NCBI GenBank assembly: GCA_934725345.1
Contig: CAKVBG010000061.1
Location: 1 to 5,806, forward strand
Reading direction: 5' to 3'
Source of the DNA: an uncultured Eubacteriales bacterium
Lineage (GTDB): Bacteria; Bacillota; Clostridia; Oscillospirales; Acutalibacteraceae
Length of the DNA stretch: 5,806 nucleotides
The translations under genes were made by a program, and so were the position numbers. This document shows, in pieces, positions 1 to 5,806 of the stretch. The number at the start of each line of letters is the position of its first letter. Positions within the stretch are counted from its first letter, which is position 1. The notes below the pieces were generated by a model. That model was not told the DNA's origin. It searched no databases and saw only the letters and a list, made by a program, of their open reading frames with translations.

Positions 1-1
1 G

Positions 2-49
2 TACCGTGAAGCCGACGGAAGAAATTTAATGGCTCCCGTAGAAGAGTAA
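2..49 (+). CDS. possible C-terminal tail of an unidentified convergent gene (partial)
   Basis: Frame 2 is open from the left edge to a TAA at 47-49 and would encode the ending YREADGRNLMAPVEE. The stretch is richer in G and C than the spacer after it, and a hairpin followed by a T-rich run lies about 30 bases downstream, which fits the end of a plus-strand gene facing ligA. Only 15 codons are visible and I do not recognise the protein. Frame 3 is also open from the edge (TVKPTEEI, stop at 27-29), so even the reading frame is uncertain. The minus strand shows no start codon with a ribosome binding site here. Confidence 0.3.
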   Translation, partial: YREADGRNLMAPVEE

Positions 50-77
50 TTTAATATTTATATGATTGATTTATCGA

Positions 78-116
78 CCTCTACCCGTAAAACGGCAGAG
101 GCCATTTTATTATTTT
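78..116. terminator. hairpin between convergent genes, likely rho-independent terminator
   Basis: CCTCT (78-82) pairs with AGAGG (97-101), and CCGT (85-88) pairs with ACGG (92-95) around an AAA loop, with a small internal loop of AC opposite C. On the plus strand it is followed by a T-rich run (ATTTTATTATTTT, 104-116), so it would best end transcription of a gene coming from the left edge. On the minus strand it lies just beyond the ligA stop codon at 110-112, but the sequence after it is only moderately T-rich, so termination of the ligA operon here is plausible but weaker. The T-run overlaps the last ligA codons. Confidence 0.55.
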
Positions 117-2095
117 CCAGCCCACTGAGCAAATTGAGATTCATCTACTATTGGGAGATTTAATTTTTGAGCTTTTGCTAACTTACTTCCAGCATTTATC
201 CCTGCAATAACGAAATCCACATTCTTAGAAACACTAGAAGTTACATTACCTCCAAATTTTTGTATTATATCAGTTGCTTCTTTGCGGGTGTAGTTCTCGA
301 GTGAGCCTGTTAAAACGAACACTTTATCCGCAAAAAAGTCATTTTTGATTATTTTTTCAAAGGGCATTTCTAAACCACATTCTTTGAATTTATTAATTAA
401 ATCTTTGTTGCTTGGGACTGAAAAATATTCTGTAATACTCTCAGCTATTGTGCTACCAATTCCTGAGATGGCTAGTATTTCTTCAGGTTTAGCATTCATT
501 ATATTATCTATGCTTTCGAATTTTTGAGCAATCAGCTTTGCTGCTTTTTCTCCTACATGGCGTATTCCTAAGGCAAACAAAAATCTATCTAAACTTCTGC
601 TTTTAGAAGCCGAAATTGCCTTTAAAATATTATCCGAAGATTTTTCTCCCATTCTTTCAAGAGAAGTTAAATCGTTGGAATTTAAACTATAGAGATCCAC
701 GGCGGAATTTATTATTTTGTTTTCAACCAATTTGGCTACTAAAGTCTCTCCAACACCTTCAATATCCATTGCGTTTCTTGAAACAAAATGAATGATATTC
801 CTGACGAGTTGTTGTGGACAGCGAGAATTTATGCATCTAATAGCAACTTCCTCATTTTCCCTGAAAACTTCCGAACCGCAAGAAGGACAAATTTTCGGAA
901 AACTGAACTCTACTGCGTTTTCTCCATCTTTAACCACTTTAATTACTTCAGGAATAATTTCCCCTGCTTTGCGTATTAGAAGAGTATCTCCTATTTTTAT
1001 ATTTTTTTCCTTTATGAAATCTTCGTTGTGTAGAGAGACGCGCCTAACAACCGTTCCTGAAATCAAAACGGGCTCAAGTATTCCTAAAGGTGTTAAGATT
1101 CCTGTCCTACCAACATTTATCTCAATGTCAAGCAGAGTAGTTTCTTTTTCTTCCGGATGATATTTATATGCCTCCGCCCAACGAGGAAATTTAGAAGTAC
1201 TTCCTAATATAGAACGTTTTTCGATTTGATCTAATTTTATAACCGCTCCATCAATTTGAAAAGGTAATGAATTTTTTATTTTTTCTAGGTTGTCTATTTC
1301 GGCAATTACTGATTCGATATCCGTGCAAAGCTTATACATCGGTATAACTGGAAATCCAAGTTGCTTTAAAAAATCCAAGGACTCCTTATGGCTAGTAATA
1401 CTGTGCCCGATAACTTGTTGGATATTAAAAACACAAATATTTAAATTTCTAGAAGCAGTGATTTTAGCATCTTTTTGTCTTAAAGAGCCAGCAGCAGCAT
1501 TTCGGGGATTTTTAAAGGGCTTAGACCCTTGTTCTTCCTGCAGTTTAACAAGTTTAGCAAAATCTTCTTTTGAGATATACACTTCTCCTCGAACTTCCAA
1601 AAGAGGAATTTTTTCCTTTAAAACTTTGGGGAGAGAAGAAATCGTTAAAATATTTTCGGTTATATCTTCTCCAACTAAGCCATCGCCGCGAGTAGAAGCT
1701 CGTGTTAAGACGCCGTTTTCGTATTCTACAGATACTGAAAGACCATCAACTTTTGGCTCCACAACGTATGAAATATCTTCCAAAACATTCCTAACTCTCT
1801 TATCGAACGCTTGAATTTCTTCTTTTGAAAAAGAATCGTGTAAGCTTTCCATTTTCACCTTATGCTTAACGGCAGAAAACTTTTCAGATGCCCTGCCCCC
1901 TACTTTGTGGGTAGGAGAAAAAGCATCTTTGGATAGTTCGGGAAATTCTTTTTCTAAATTCTCTAAATTCCTAAGAATCATATCATATTCATAATCGTCA
2001 ATTTCAGGAGAGTCTTCTTCGTAGTATTTTCTGTTATGATATTCAATTTCTTTTCTATATTTTTCTGCTAATTTTTTTGCTTCATTGAGCGTCAT
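110..2095 (-). CDS. ligA: NAD+-dependent DNA ligase LigA
   Basis: LigA seals nicks between 3'-OH and 5'-phosphate ends during replication and repair, using NAD+ as adenylate donor. At 661 residues it has the usual full length with all domains. The N-terminal Ia region carries the NMN-binding YH and DDYEYD residues (19-38). The adenylation domain has the nucleophile Lys115 in EPKVDGLS, RGDG at 136-139, EVRGEV at 167-172, NPRNAAAGSLRQ at 196-207, DGAVIK at 282-287 and Lys311. The OB fold starts near 322 (NVGRTGILTP, 327-336). A four-cysteine zinc finger (Cys403, 406, 421, 426), helix-hairpin-helix repeats (about 443-560) and a C-terminal BRCT domain (about 586-661) follow. No catalytic residue is missing. 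The ATG is fixed by an in-frame TAA directly before it, with AAGGAAGGA at 2107-2115 as ribosome binding site, 11 bases away. It starts 27 bases after the phosphorylase stop, so it is probably cotranscribed with the nucleoside genes. Confidence 0.98.
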   Translation of the reverse strand: MTLNEAKKLAEKYRKEIEYHNRKYYEEDSPEIDDYEYDMILRNLENLEKEFPELSKDAFSPTHKVGGRASEKFSAVKHKVKMESLHDSFSKEEIQAFDKRVRNVLEDISYVVEPKVDGLSVSVEYENGVLTRASTRGDGLVGEDITENILTISSLPKVLKEKIPLLEVRGEVYISKEDFAKLVKLQEEQGSKPFKNPRNAAAGSLRQKDAKITASRNLNICVFNIQQVIGHSITSHKESLDFLKQLGFPVIPMYKLCTDIESVIAEIDNLEKIKNSLPFQIDGAVIKLDQIEKRSILGSTSKFPRWAEAYKYHPEEKETTLLDIEINVGRTGILTPLGILEPVLISGTVVRRVSLHNEDFIKEKNIKIGDTLLIRKAGEIIPEVIKVVKDGENAVEFSFPKICPSCGSEVFRENEEVAIRCINSRCPQQLVRNIIHFVSRNAMDIEGVGETLVAKLVENKIINSAVDLYSLNSNDLTSLERMGEKSSDNILKAISASKSRSLDRFLFALGIRHVGEKAAKLIAQKFESIDNIMNAKPEEILAISGIGSTIAESITEYFSVPSNKDLINKFKECGLEMPFEKIIKNDFFADKVFVLTGSLENYTRKEATDIIQKFGGNVTSSVSKNVDFVIAGINAGSKLAKAQKLNLPIVDESQFAQWAGK

Positions 2096-2122
2096 TTAAA
2101 GTGGCGTCCTTCCTTGTTGAAT

Positions 2123-3439
2123 TCACATCGAAGGTTGTTTTTCGAAACCAACTTTAGCTAATATCAAAGGTTTAGCCTGAGTTTTTGTTTCAGAAAATTC
2201 TATAGCTTTTTTCAAAATCTCCGATGCGTCTTGGAATTTTTTGGCTTCAGAGGTGTACAGCGTAGCAATGACGTCGCCCTTTTTTACCTCATCCCCGATT
2301 TTCTTATTTAGTATTATGCCCGCTTCAAAGTCGATACATTCTTCTTTCTTTTGGCGTCCTGCACCTAAAATCATAGCAGCCTTGCCGAGTTTATCTGCAT
2401 GCATGTATTTTATGTATCCATTGCGGTCTGCACAAAGCTCATAAGCTTTTTCTGAACTACCAAATTCTTTTTCAAGCGCTTGGACGTCCCCGCCTTGAGC
2501 TCTAACCATATCTTTGAGTTTTGAGAAAGCTTCGCCGCTATCTAATGCTTTTTCAGCCATTTCTCGGCATTGGTCTAAAGTTCCTTTGCCTGCCATTTCT
2601 AACATTTCAGCCGCTAAAGATAGCGATACTTCTCTTAAGTCTTTAGCCCCTCGACCTTTCAAAACTTCACAAGCTTCCCATACCTCTAAAGAATTTCCTA
2701 TGGCATTTCCCAAAGGCTCCTGCATGTTGGTTATGAGAGCAGAAACTTTCTTTCCTAGCTTACACCCAATGTTAACCATGAGTTTTGAAAGCTTAATGGC
2801 ATCCTCAACTGTTTTCATGAAAGCTCCATCGCCAACTTTTACATCTAGTAAGATACAGTCTGCTCCGGAAGCAAGTTTTTTGCTCATTATGCTCGATGCA
2901 ATTAGTGGGATACTCTCAACAGTAGCGGTAACGTCTCTTAAGGCGTATATTTTTTTATCCGCTGGAACTAAATTGCCTGTTTGGCTTATAACGCAGCATC
3001 CGATATCATTGACTATTTCAAAGAATTTTTCTTTATCTAAATCCACTTTCATATTGTTTATAGACTCTAATTTGTCGATAGTTCCTCCGGTATGACCCAA
3101 ACCCCTACCTGACATTTTAGCAACTTTAACTCCACAGCATGCAACTATTGGGGTAAGAATTAAAGTGGTTTTGTCACCTACTCCTCCGGTGCTGTGTTTA
3201 TCCACCTTAACACCCTTTATTGCAGAAAGGTCTATTTTATCTCCTGAGTTTAGCATACACTTGGTTAAACATTCGCATTCTTGATCATCCATGCCGTTTA
3301 AACAGATAGCCATTAGCAGCGCAGACATTTGGTAGTCTTTTACAGTGCCTTTCAGATAACCGTCTATGAAAAACTCTATCTCTTGTTTACTGAGTTTTTC
3401 AGAATTTTTTTTCTTTTCAATGATATCATAAGCTCTCAT
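2123..3439 (-). CDS. pdp: pyrimidine-nucleoside phosphorylase (thymidine/uridine phosphorylase family)
   Basis: This cytosolic enzyme reversibly phosphorolyses pyrimidine nucleosides to free base plus ribose- or deoxyribose-1-phosphate. With the chosen start it has 438 residues, normal for the family. The phosphate-binding loop KHSTGGVGDKT is at 81-91 and the family signature SGRGLGHTGGTIDKLE at 110-125. The pyrimidine-binding trio is Arg168, Ser183 and Lys187 in RDVTATVES and SSIMSKK, matching from memory the numbering of Bacillus PyNP. The layout is a small helical domain, then an alpha/beta domain with a C-terminal PyNP domain (about 345-438). A frame two codons longer starts at ATG 3443-3445, but the TAGGAG at 3449-3454 is only 3 bases from that and 9 from the ATG at 3437-3439, so I prefer the latter. 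It lies 25 bases after deoC. Uridine-accepting PyNP is more likely than thymidine-specific DeoA in a low-GC Gram-positive, but sequence alone does not settle this. It is unusually cysteine-rich (14 Cys). Confidence 0.95.
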   Translation of the reverse strand: MRAYDIIEKKKNSEKLSKQEIEFFIDGYLKGTVKDYQMSALLMAICLNGMDDQECECLTKCMLNSGDKIDLSAIKGVKVDKHSTGGVGDKTTLILTPIVACCGVKVAKMSGRGLGHTGGTIDKLESINNMKVDLDKEKFFEIVNDIGCCVISQTGNLVPADKKIYALRDVTATVESIPLIASSIMSKKLASGADCILLDVKVGDGAFMKTVEDAIKLSKLMVNIGCKLGKKVSALITNMQEPLGNAIGNSLEVWEACEVLKGRGAKDLREVSLSLAAEMLEMAGKGTLDQCREMAEKALDSGEAFSKLKDMVRAQGGDVQALEKEFGSSEKAYELCADRNGYIKYMHADKLGKAAMILGAGRQKKEECIDFEAGIILNKKIGDEVKKGDVIATLYTSEAKKFQDASEILKKAIEFSETKTQAKPLILAKVGFEKQPSM

Positions 3440-3448
3440 GTTCATTTG

Positions 3449-3454
3449 CTCCTA
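3449..3454 (-). promoter_or_regulatory. ribosome binding site deciding the phosphorylase start
   Basis: TAGGAG on the minus strand lies 9 bases before ATG 3437-3439 but only 3 bases before the upstream ATG 3443-3445. Normal spacing supports the shorter protein beginning MRAYDII. Confidence 0.75.
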
Positions 3455-3464
3455 CCCAACTATT

Positions 3465-4115
3465 TTAATGTTCTTTAACAAGTTTTACTACTTTACTGGT
3501 TCCAAGTCTGCTAGCTCCCAAATTTATAAATTCTTCTGCTTGTTTTAAATCTGAAATACCACCCGCTGCTTTGATTTTAACCCCTTCACCCAAATGATCT
3601 TTAAAAAGTACGATATCTTCAGCGGTAGCACCGTGTTTGGAAAATCCTGTTGAAGTCTTTATAAAATCTGCCTTGCAAGCAGTCACTATTTTACACATAT
3701 CAATTTTTTCTTGCTTCGTTAGCAAACAGGTTTCAATTATAACCTTTAGTATTTTATCTTTGCAAACTTTTTTAATTTGACTAATTTCGTTTTCTATGAA
3801 ATTAAAATCCTTGCTTTTAAGCGCTCCAATATTAATTACCATATCGATTTCATCCGCTCCGTTTTCTAGAGCATCAGAAGTTTCGAAAACTTTACACTTA
3901 GTCGTGTTATACCCATTAGGGAATCCAATCACCGTGCAAATTCTCATCTGATTTTTTACGTATTCTTTGGCTTTTTTTACAAAACTAGGTGCTATGCAAA
4001 CTGACGCTACACCATATTTTATAGCGTCATCGCAAAGTAATTTTACGTCCTCAAATGTAGCATCAACCGATAAAAGCGTGTGGTCCACTTTAGATAAAAT
4101 TTCATTTATATCCAT
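3465..4115 (-). CDS. deoC: deoxyribose-phosphate aldolase DeoC
   Basis: DeoC is a class I, Schiff-base aldolase that cleaves 2-deoxy-D-ribose-5-phosphate into acetaldehyde and glyceraldehyde-3-phosphate, feeding deoxynucleoside sugar into glycolysis. The 216-residue protein is a single TIM barrel of the short Firmicutes type. Catalytic residues are visible: Asp91 in DEIDMVINIG, Schiff-base Lys153 in FIKTSTGF, and Lys182 in KIKAAGGI. The N-terminal VDHTLL (10-15) and VIGFPNG (62-68) are also typical. The open frame can be extended ten codons to a TTG at 4143-4145 that overlaps the permease stop, but a strong AGGAGGA lies 8 bases before the ATG at 4113-4115, and the protein then begins MDINEILSKVDHTLL as expected for the family. 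It lies 26 bases after the permease and 25 before the phosphorylase. Its substrate would come from phosphorylase product after phosphopentomutase action, and no phosphopentomutase gene is in this window. Eight cysteines is high for its size. Confidence 0.97.
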   Translation of the reverse strand: MDINEILSKVDHTLLSVDATFEDVKLLCDDAIKYGVASVCIAPSFVKKAKEYVKNQMRICTVIGFPNGYNTTKCKVFETSDALENGADEIDMVINIGALKSKDFNFIENEISQIKKVCKDKILKVIIETCLLTKQEKIDMCKIVTACKADFIKTSTGFSKHGATAEDIVLFKDHLGEGVKIKAAGGISDLKQAEEFINLGASRLGTSKVVKLVKEH

Positions 4116-4123
4116 TTCTAAAA

Positions 4124-4130
4124 TCCTCCT
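4124..4130 (-). promoter_or_regulatory. strong ribosome binding site deciding the deoC start
   Basis: AGGAGGA on the minus strand, 8 bases before ATG 4113-4115. The alternative TTG at 4143-4145 has only a weak AAGGTG about 4 bases upstream, so the ATG start is favoured. Confidence 0.85.
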
Positions 4131-4141
4131 CTGTTTATTCC

Positions 4142-5065
4142 TCAACGTTCACCTTTTTGGTAAGGCACTCCCGAAGCTTTTGGTGCAGAAGAACGCCCCA
4201 CGAAAATAATAAGCATTATTATTGTTAAAACATACGGTATCATAGCTAAAAGAGTTGAAGGGAAATTTACTGTTCCTCCGCCTAAAATTACAACCAATGC
4301 TTGAGAAAATCCAAAGAGCAGGCACGCCCAGTAAGCTCCAAAAGGACGCCACTTTCCGAATATCACAGCAGCTAGTGCAATAAACCCTTGACCGCTGATA
4401 GCCGTTGGAGTGAATTGAGAAATTATAGCTAAAGTAACAGTTCCACCTCCAAGACCCGCTAAAAGCCCAGAAAGTATTACGCACAAATATCTAGATTTAT
4501 AAACCGATACTCCTAAAGTATCCACCGCTGCAGGATGTTCTCCCATTGCACGAATTCTTAAACCCCATTTTGTTTTGTAAAGCAAAAACCACGTTAAAAT
4601 TACTACCACAGCAGCTATTATTACTGTAACGTCAAGATTTAAATTACTAAAAGCCGTGTTTTGTAGAGATTTTAAATTCACTATTTTAGGTAATTTTGCG
4701 GGAACCGGCAAAGTTAGGGTTGCACCATTGAAGAAGTACCTAGATAAAAACATCGCAAGGCCAGGTCCTATCAAATTTAGAGCAATCCCCGAAACTGTTT
4801 GGTCAGCTCTGAAAGTAACAGAAGCCACCGCGTGCAACACAGACATCAGTGCACCTGCCAAACCTGCGCAAAGAAGTCCTAACCAAGCATTATTGGAAAA
4901 GTATCCAACAGTAGCACCTGCAAGTGCTCCTATGCTCATCATGCCTTCAATTCCTATATTTACAATACCTGAACGCTCAGATATAACGCCTCCCATAGCA
5001 GCTAAAGCTAACGGAGCGGAATACATCAATGTTATAGATATGGCAATTAATATGTTACTTAACAT
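4142..5065 (-). CDS. nucleoside-type ABC transporter permease (BPD_transp_2 family, NupQ/YufQ-like)
   Basis: This integral membrane subunit belongs to an ABC importer of the branched-chain amino acid/ribose permease superfamily, in the subgroup working with BMP-type lipoproteins. It has 307 residues and about eight or more hydrophobic segments (roughly 5-28, 38-56, 61-85, 91-112, 146-165, 193-215, 225-261, 273-290). Two traits mark the subgroup: the N-terminal ERSGIVNIGIEGMM (30-43) and the cytoplasmic ATPase-contact loop GLRIRAMGEHPAAVDTLGV (168-186). The ATG at 5063-5065 has AAGGAAGG 9 bases upstream (5075-5082) and overlaps the end of the preceding permease gene by 11 bases, suggesting translational coupling and a heteromeric permease pair. 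Nucleosides as substrate are inferred from the downstream deoC and phosphorylase genes and from resemblance to Bacillus NupQ and lactococcal Nup systems. A purine or other sugar substrate is not excluded. Confidence 0.93.
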   Translation of the reverse strand: MLSNILIAISITLMYSAPLALAAMGGVISERSGIVNIGIEGMMSIGALAGATVGYFSNNAWLGLLCAGLAGALMSVLHAVASVTFRADQTVSGIALNLIGPGLAMFLSRYFFNGATLTLPVPAKLPKIVNLKSLQNTAFSNLNLDVTVIIAAVVVILTWFLLYKTKWGLRIRAMGEHPAAVDTLGVSVYKSRYLCVILSGLLAGLGGGTVTLAIISQFTPTAISGQGFIALAAVIFGKWRPFGAYWACLLFGFSQALVVILGGGTVNFPSTLLAMIPYVLTIIMLIIFVGRSSAPKASGVPYQKGER

Positions 5066-5806
5066 CTAACTTGGCCTTCCTTTCCAAAAACTTATTTATT
5101 ACCGATGGAATTATTCGAACTAATGCCACAAAAAACACTATAACACCTATCATAATATTTACTATTTCTGAAGGAGCTCCAATTTTAAATTGCAACGACT
5201 GTCCAGAATATATAAGTCCACTAAACATCAAGCCTGCAAATATACATCCTATCGGCGAACTTCCCGCTATAAGTGCTACTGACAATCCATTGAATCCATA
5301 GTTCTCAAACATTGCCAAAGACTGCAATCCATGAATGGAAGTACCAGTAATCGAAAGTGCTCCCGCAAGACCTGATAAAGCTCCTGAAATCAACATAGTA
5401 TGTAAAATGTTTCTCGGGACGTTTATTCCTGCATTAAGTGCTGCATCAGGGTTCAAACCGGCAACGCGAAGTTCGTATCCCTTTTTAGTTTTGTAAATAA
5501 CTACCCACATCACAATTGCCATAATAACAGCTATCAAAAAGTTTAAATTGAAATCCGTTTTAAGAATTATTTCATTGAGAAGATAATTATCCTTTAAAAA
5601 TTCACGCCCTTGCTCTGAGAACTTCCAATCATTAAAGAGGAGCGTAAATCCCGAAGGATTTATAGGATATGTACCATCGCTGTCAGGTTTATTGAATCTT
5701 GGAGAGAGAGCTATGTAGTTAGAAAAATACAATGCAATCCAGTTAAACATTATGCTCGTTAAAACTTCGTGGATACCAAATTTTGATTTAAGTAGCCCTA
5801 CTAGTC
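5055..5806 (-). CDS. nucleoside-type ABC transporter permease, N-terminus beyond the window (NupP/YufP-like)
   Basis: This is the first permease of the pair. The frame runs open to the right edge. Upstream of the Met at 5748-5750 it still reads LVGLLKSKFGIHEVLTSI, a conserved family segment, so that Met is internal and not the start. About 249 residues are visible; relatives are about 350 long, so roughly 100 N-terminal residues are missing. Visible parts, counted from the edge, are a polar, probably extracellular loop (about 33-88), a membrane segment (89-106), the ATPase-contact loop YELRVAGLNPDAALNAGI (110-127), further membrane segments (about 133-154, 170-201, 214-232), and a short basic cytoplasmic tail ending RKAKLDVK. 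The stop TAA (5055-5057) lies inside the next permease gene. By family habit, an ATPase with two nucleotide-binding domains and a BMP lipoprotein gene would lie further upstream, outside the window. Confidence 0.92.
   Translation of the reverse strand, partial: LVGLLKSKFGIHEVLTSIMFNWIALYFSNYIALSPRFNKPDSDGTYPINPSGFTLLFNDWKFSEQGREFLKDNYLLNEIILKTDFNLNFLIAVIMAIVMWVVIYKTKKGYELRVAGLNPDAALNAGINVPRNILHTMLISGALSGLAGALSITGTSIHGLQSLAMFENYGFNGLSVALIAGSSPIGCIFAGLMFSGLIYSGQSLQFKIGAPSEIVNIMIGVIVFFVALVRIIPSVINKFLERKAKLDVK

Noticed and set aside
1290..1814. 174-codon plus-strand open frame
   Set aside because: It lies fully antisense to the adenylation and OB domains of LigA, whose conserved motifs explain the sequence. 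The translation resembles no known protein.
2096..2122. Separate promoter or terminator before ligA
   Set aside because: The 27-base gap holds only the ribosome binding site. I see no hairpin and no credible -35/-10 pair.
2514..3095. 193-codon plus-strand open frame
   Set aside because: It is antisense to the core of the phosphorylase, including its substrate-binding residues. It shows no convincing ribosome binding site or family motif.
4149..4484. 111-codon minus-strand frame inside the permease gene
   Set aside because: It is an out-of-frame shadow of the 307-residue permease, rich in aromatic and Ser/Cys residues with no family resemblance.
4656..5069. 137-codon plus-strand open frame
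   Set aside because: It mirrors the permease gene on the other strand; hydrophobic codons of a membrane protein often leave an open antisense frame.
5748..5750. ATG as the start of the upstream permease
   Set aside because: The frame continues upstream to the window edge with conserved permease sequence (KFGIHEVLTSI just before it), so this Met is internal.
1..5806. Novel defence, mobile or RNA-based system
   Set aside because: All long coding regions are recognisable housekeeping or nucleoside-metabolism genes. I saw no inverted repeats, array repeats, tRNA-like folds or long unexplained gaps.

Overview
The window looks like part of an AT-rich genome from an anaerobic, low-GC Gram-positive bacterium (Clostridia-like). 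The basis is Firmicutes-type genes, AGGAGGA-like ribosome binding sites, tight co-directional packing, and cysteine-rich cytosolic enzymes. The lineage is inferred from protein style and was not tested against a database. Almost all of the sequence is one minus-strand gene cluster; no complete plus-strand gene is credible.

Read in transcription order (right to left), the cluster starts beyond the right edge. It contains: (1) the C-terminal part of a nucleoside-type ABC transporter permease, cut by the window end; (2) a second, complete permease that overlaps it by 11 bases; (3) deoC, deoxyribose-phosphate aldolase; (4) a pyrimidine-nucleoside phosphorylase (pdp/deoA type); and (5) ligA, a complete NAD+-dependent DNA ligase. 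The gaps between genes are about 25 to 27 bases, so all five are probably one transcription unit. After ligA come a small hairpin and about 50 bases that may hold the last codons of a convergent plus-strand gene.

The first four genes form a coherent nucleoside-scavenging module. The permease pair imports nucleosides. The phosphorylase splits pyrimidine (deoxy)nucleosides into base plus (deoxy)ribose-1-phosphate. After isomerisation by a phosphopentomutase that is not in this window, DeoC cleaves deoxyribose-5-phosphate to acetaldehyde and glyceraldehyde-3-phosphate. ligA is a replication and repair gene that seems to ride at the end of the operon.

I found no mobile element, CRISPR array, RNA gene, riboswitch or undescribed system. 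The points most worth a second look are the ligA placement, the cysteine enrichment of the two catabolic enzymes, and two start sites (deoC and the phosphorylase) that the ribosome binding sites move downstream of the longest open frame.
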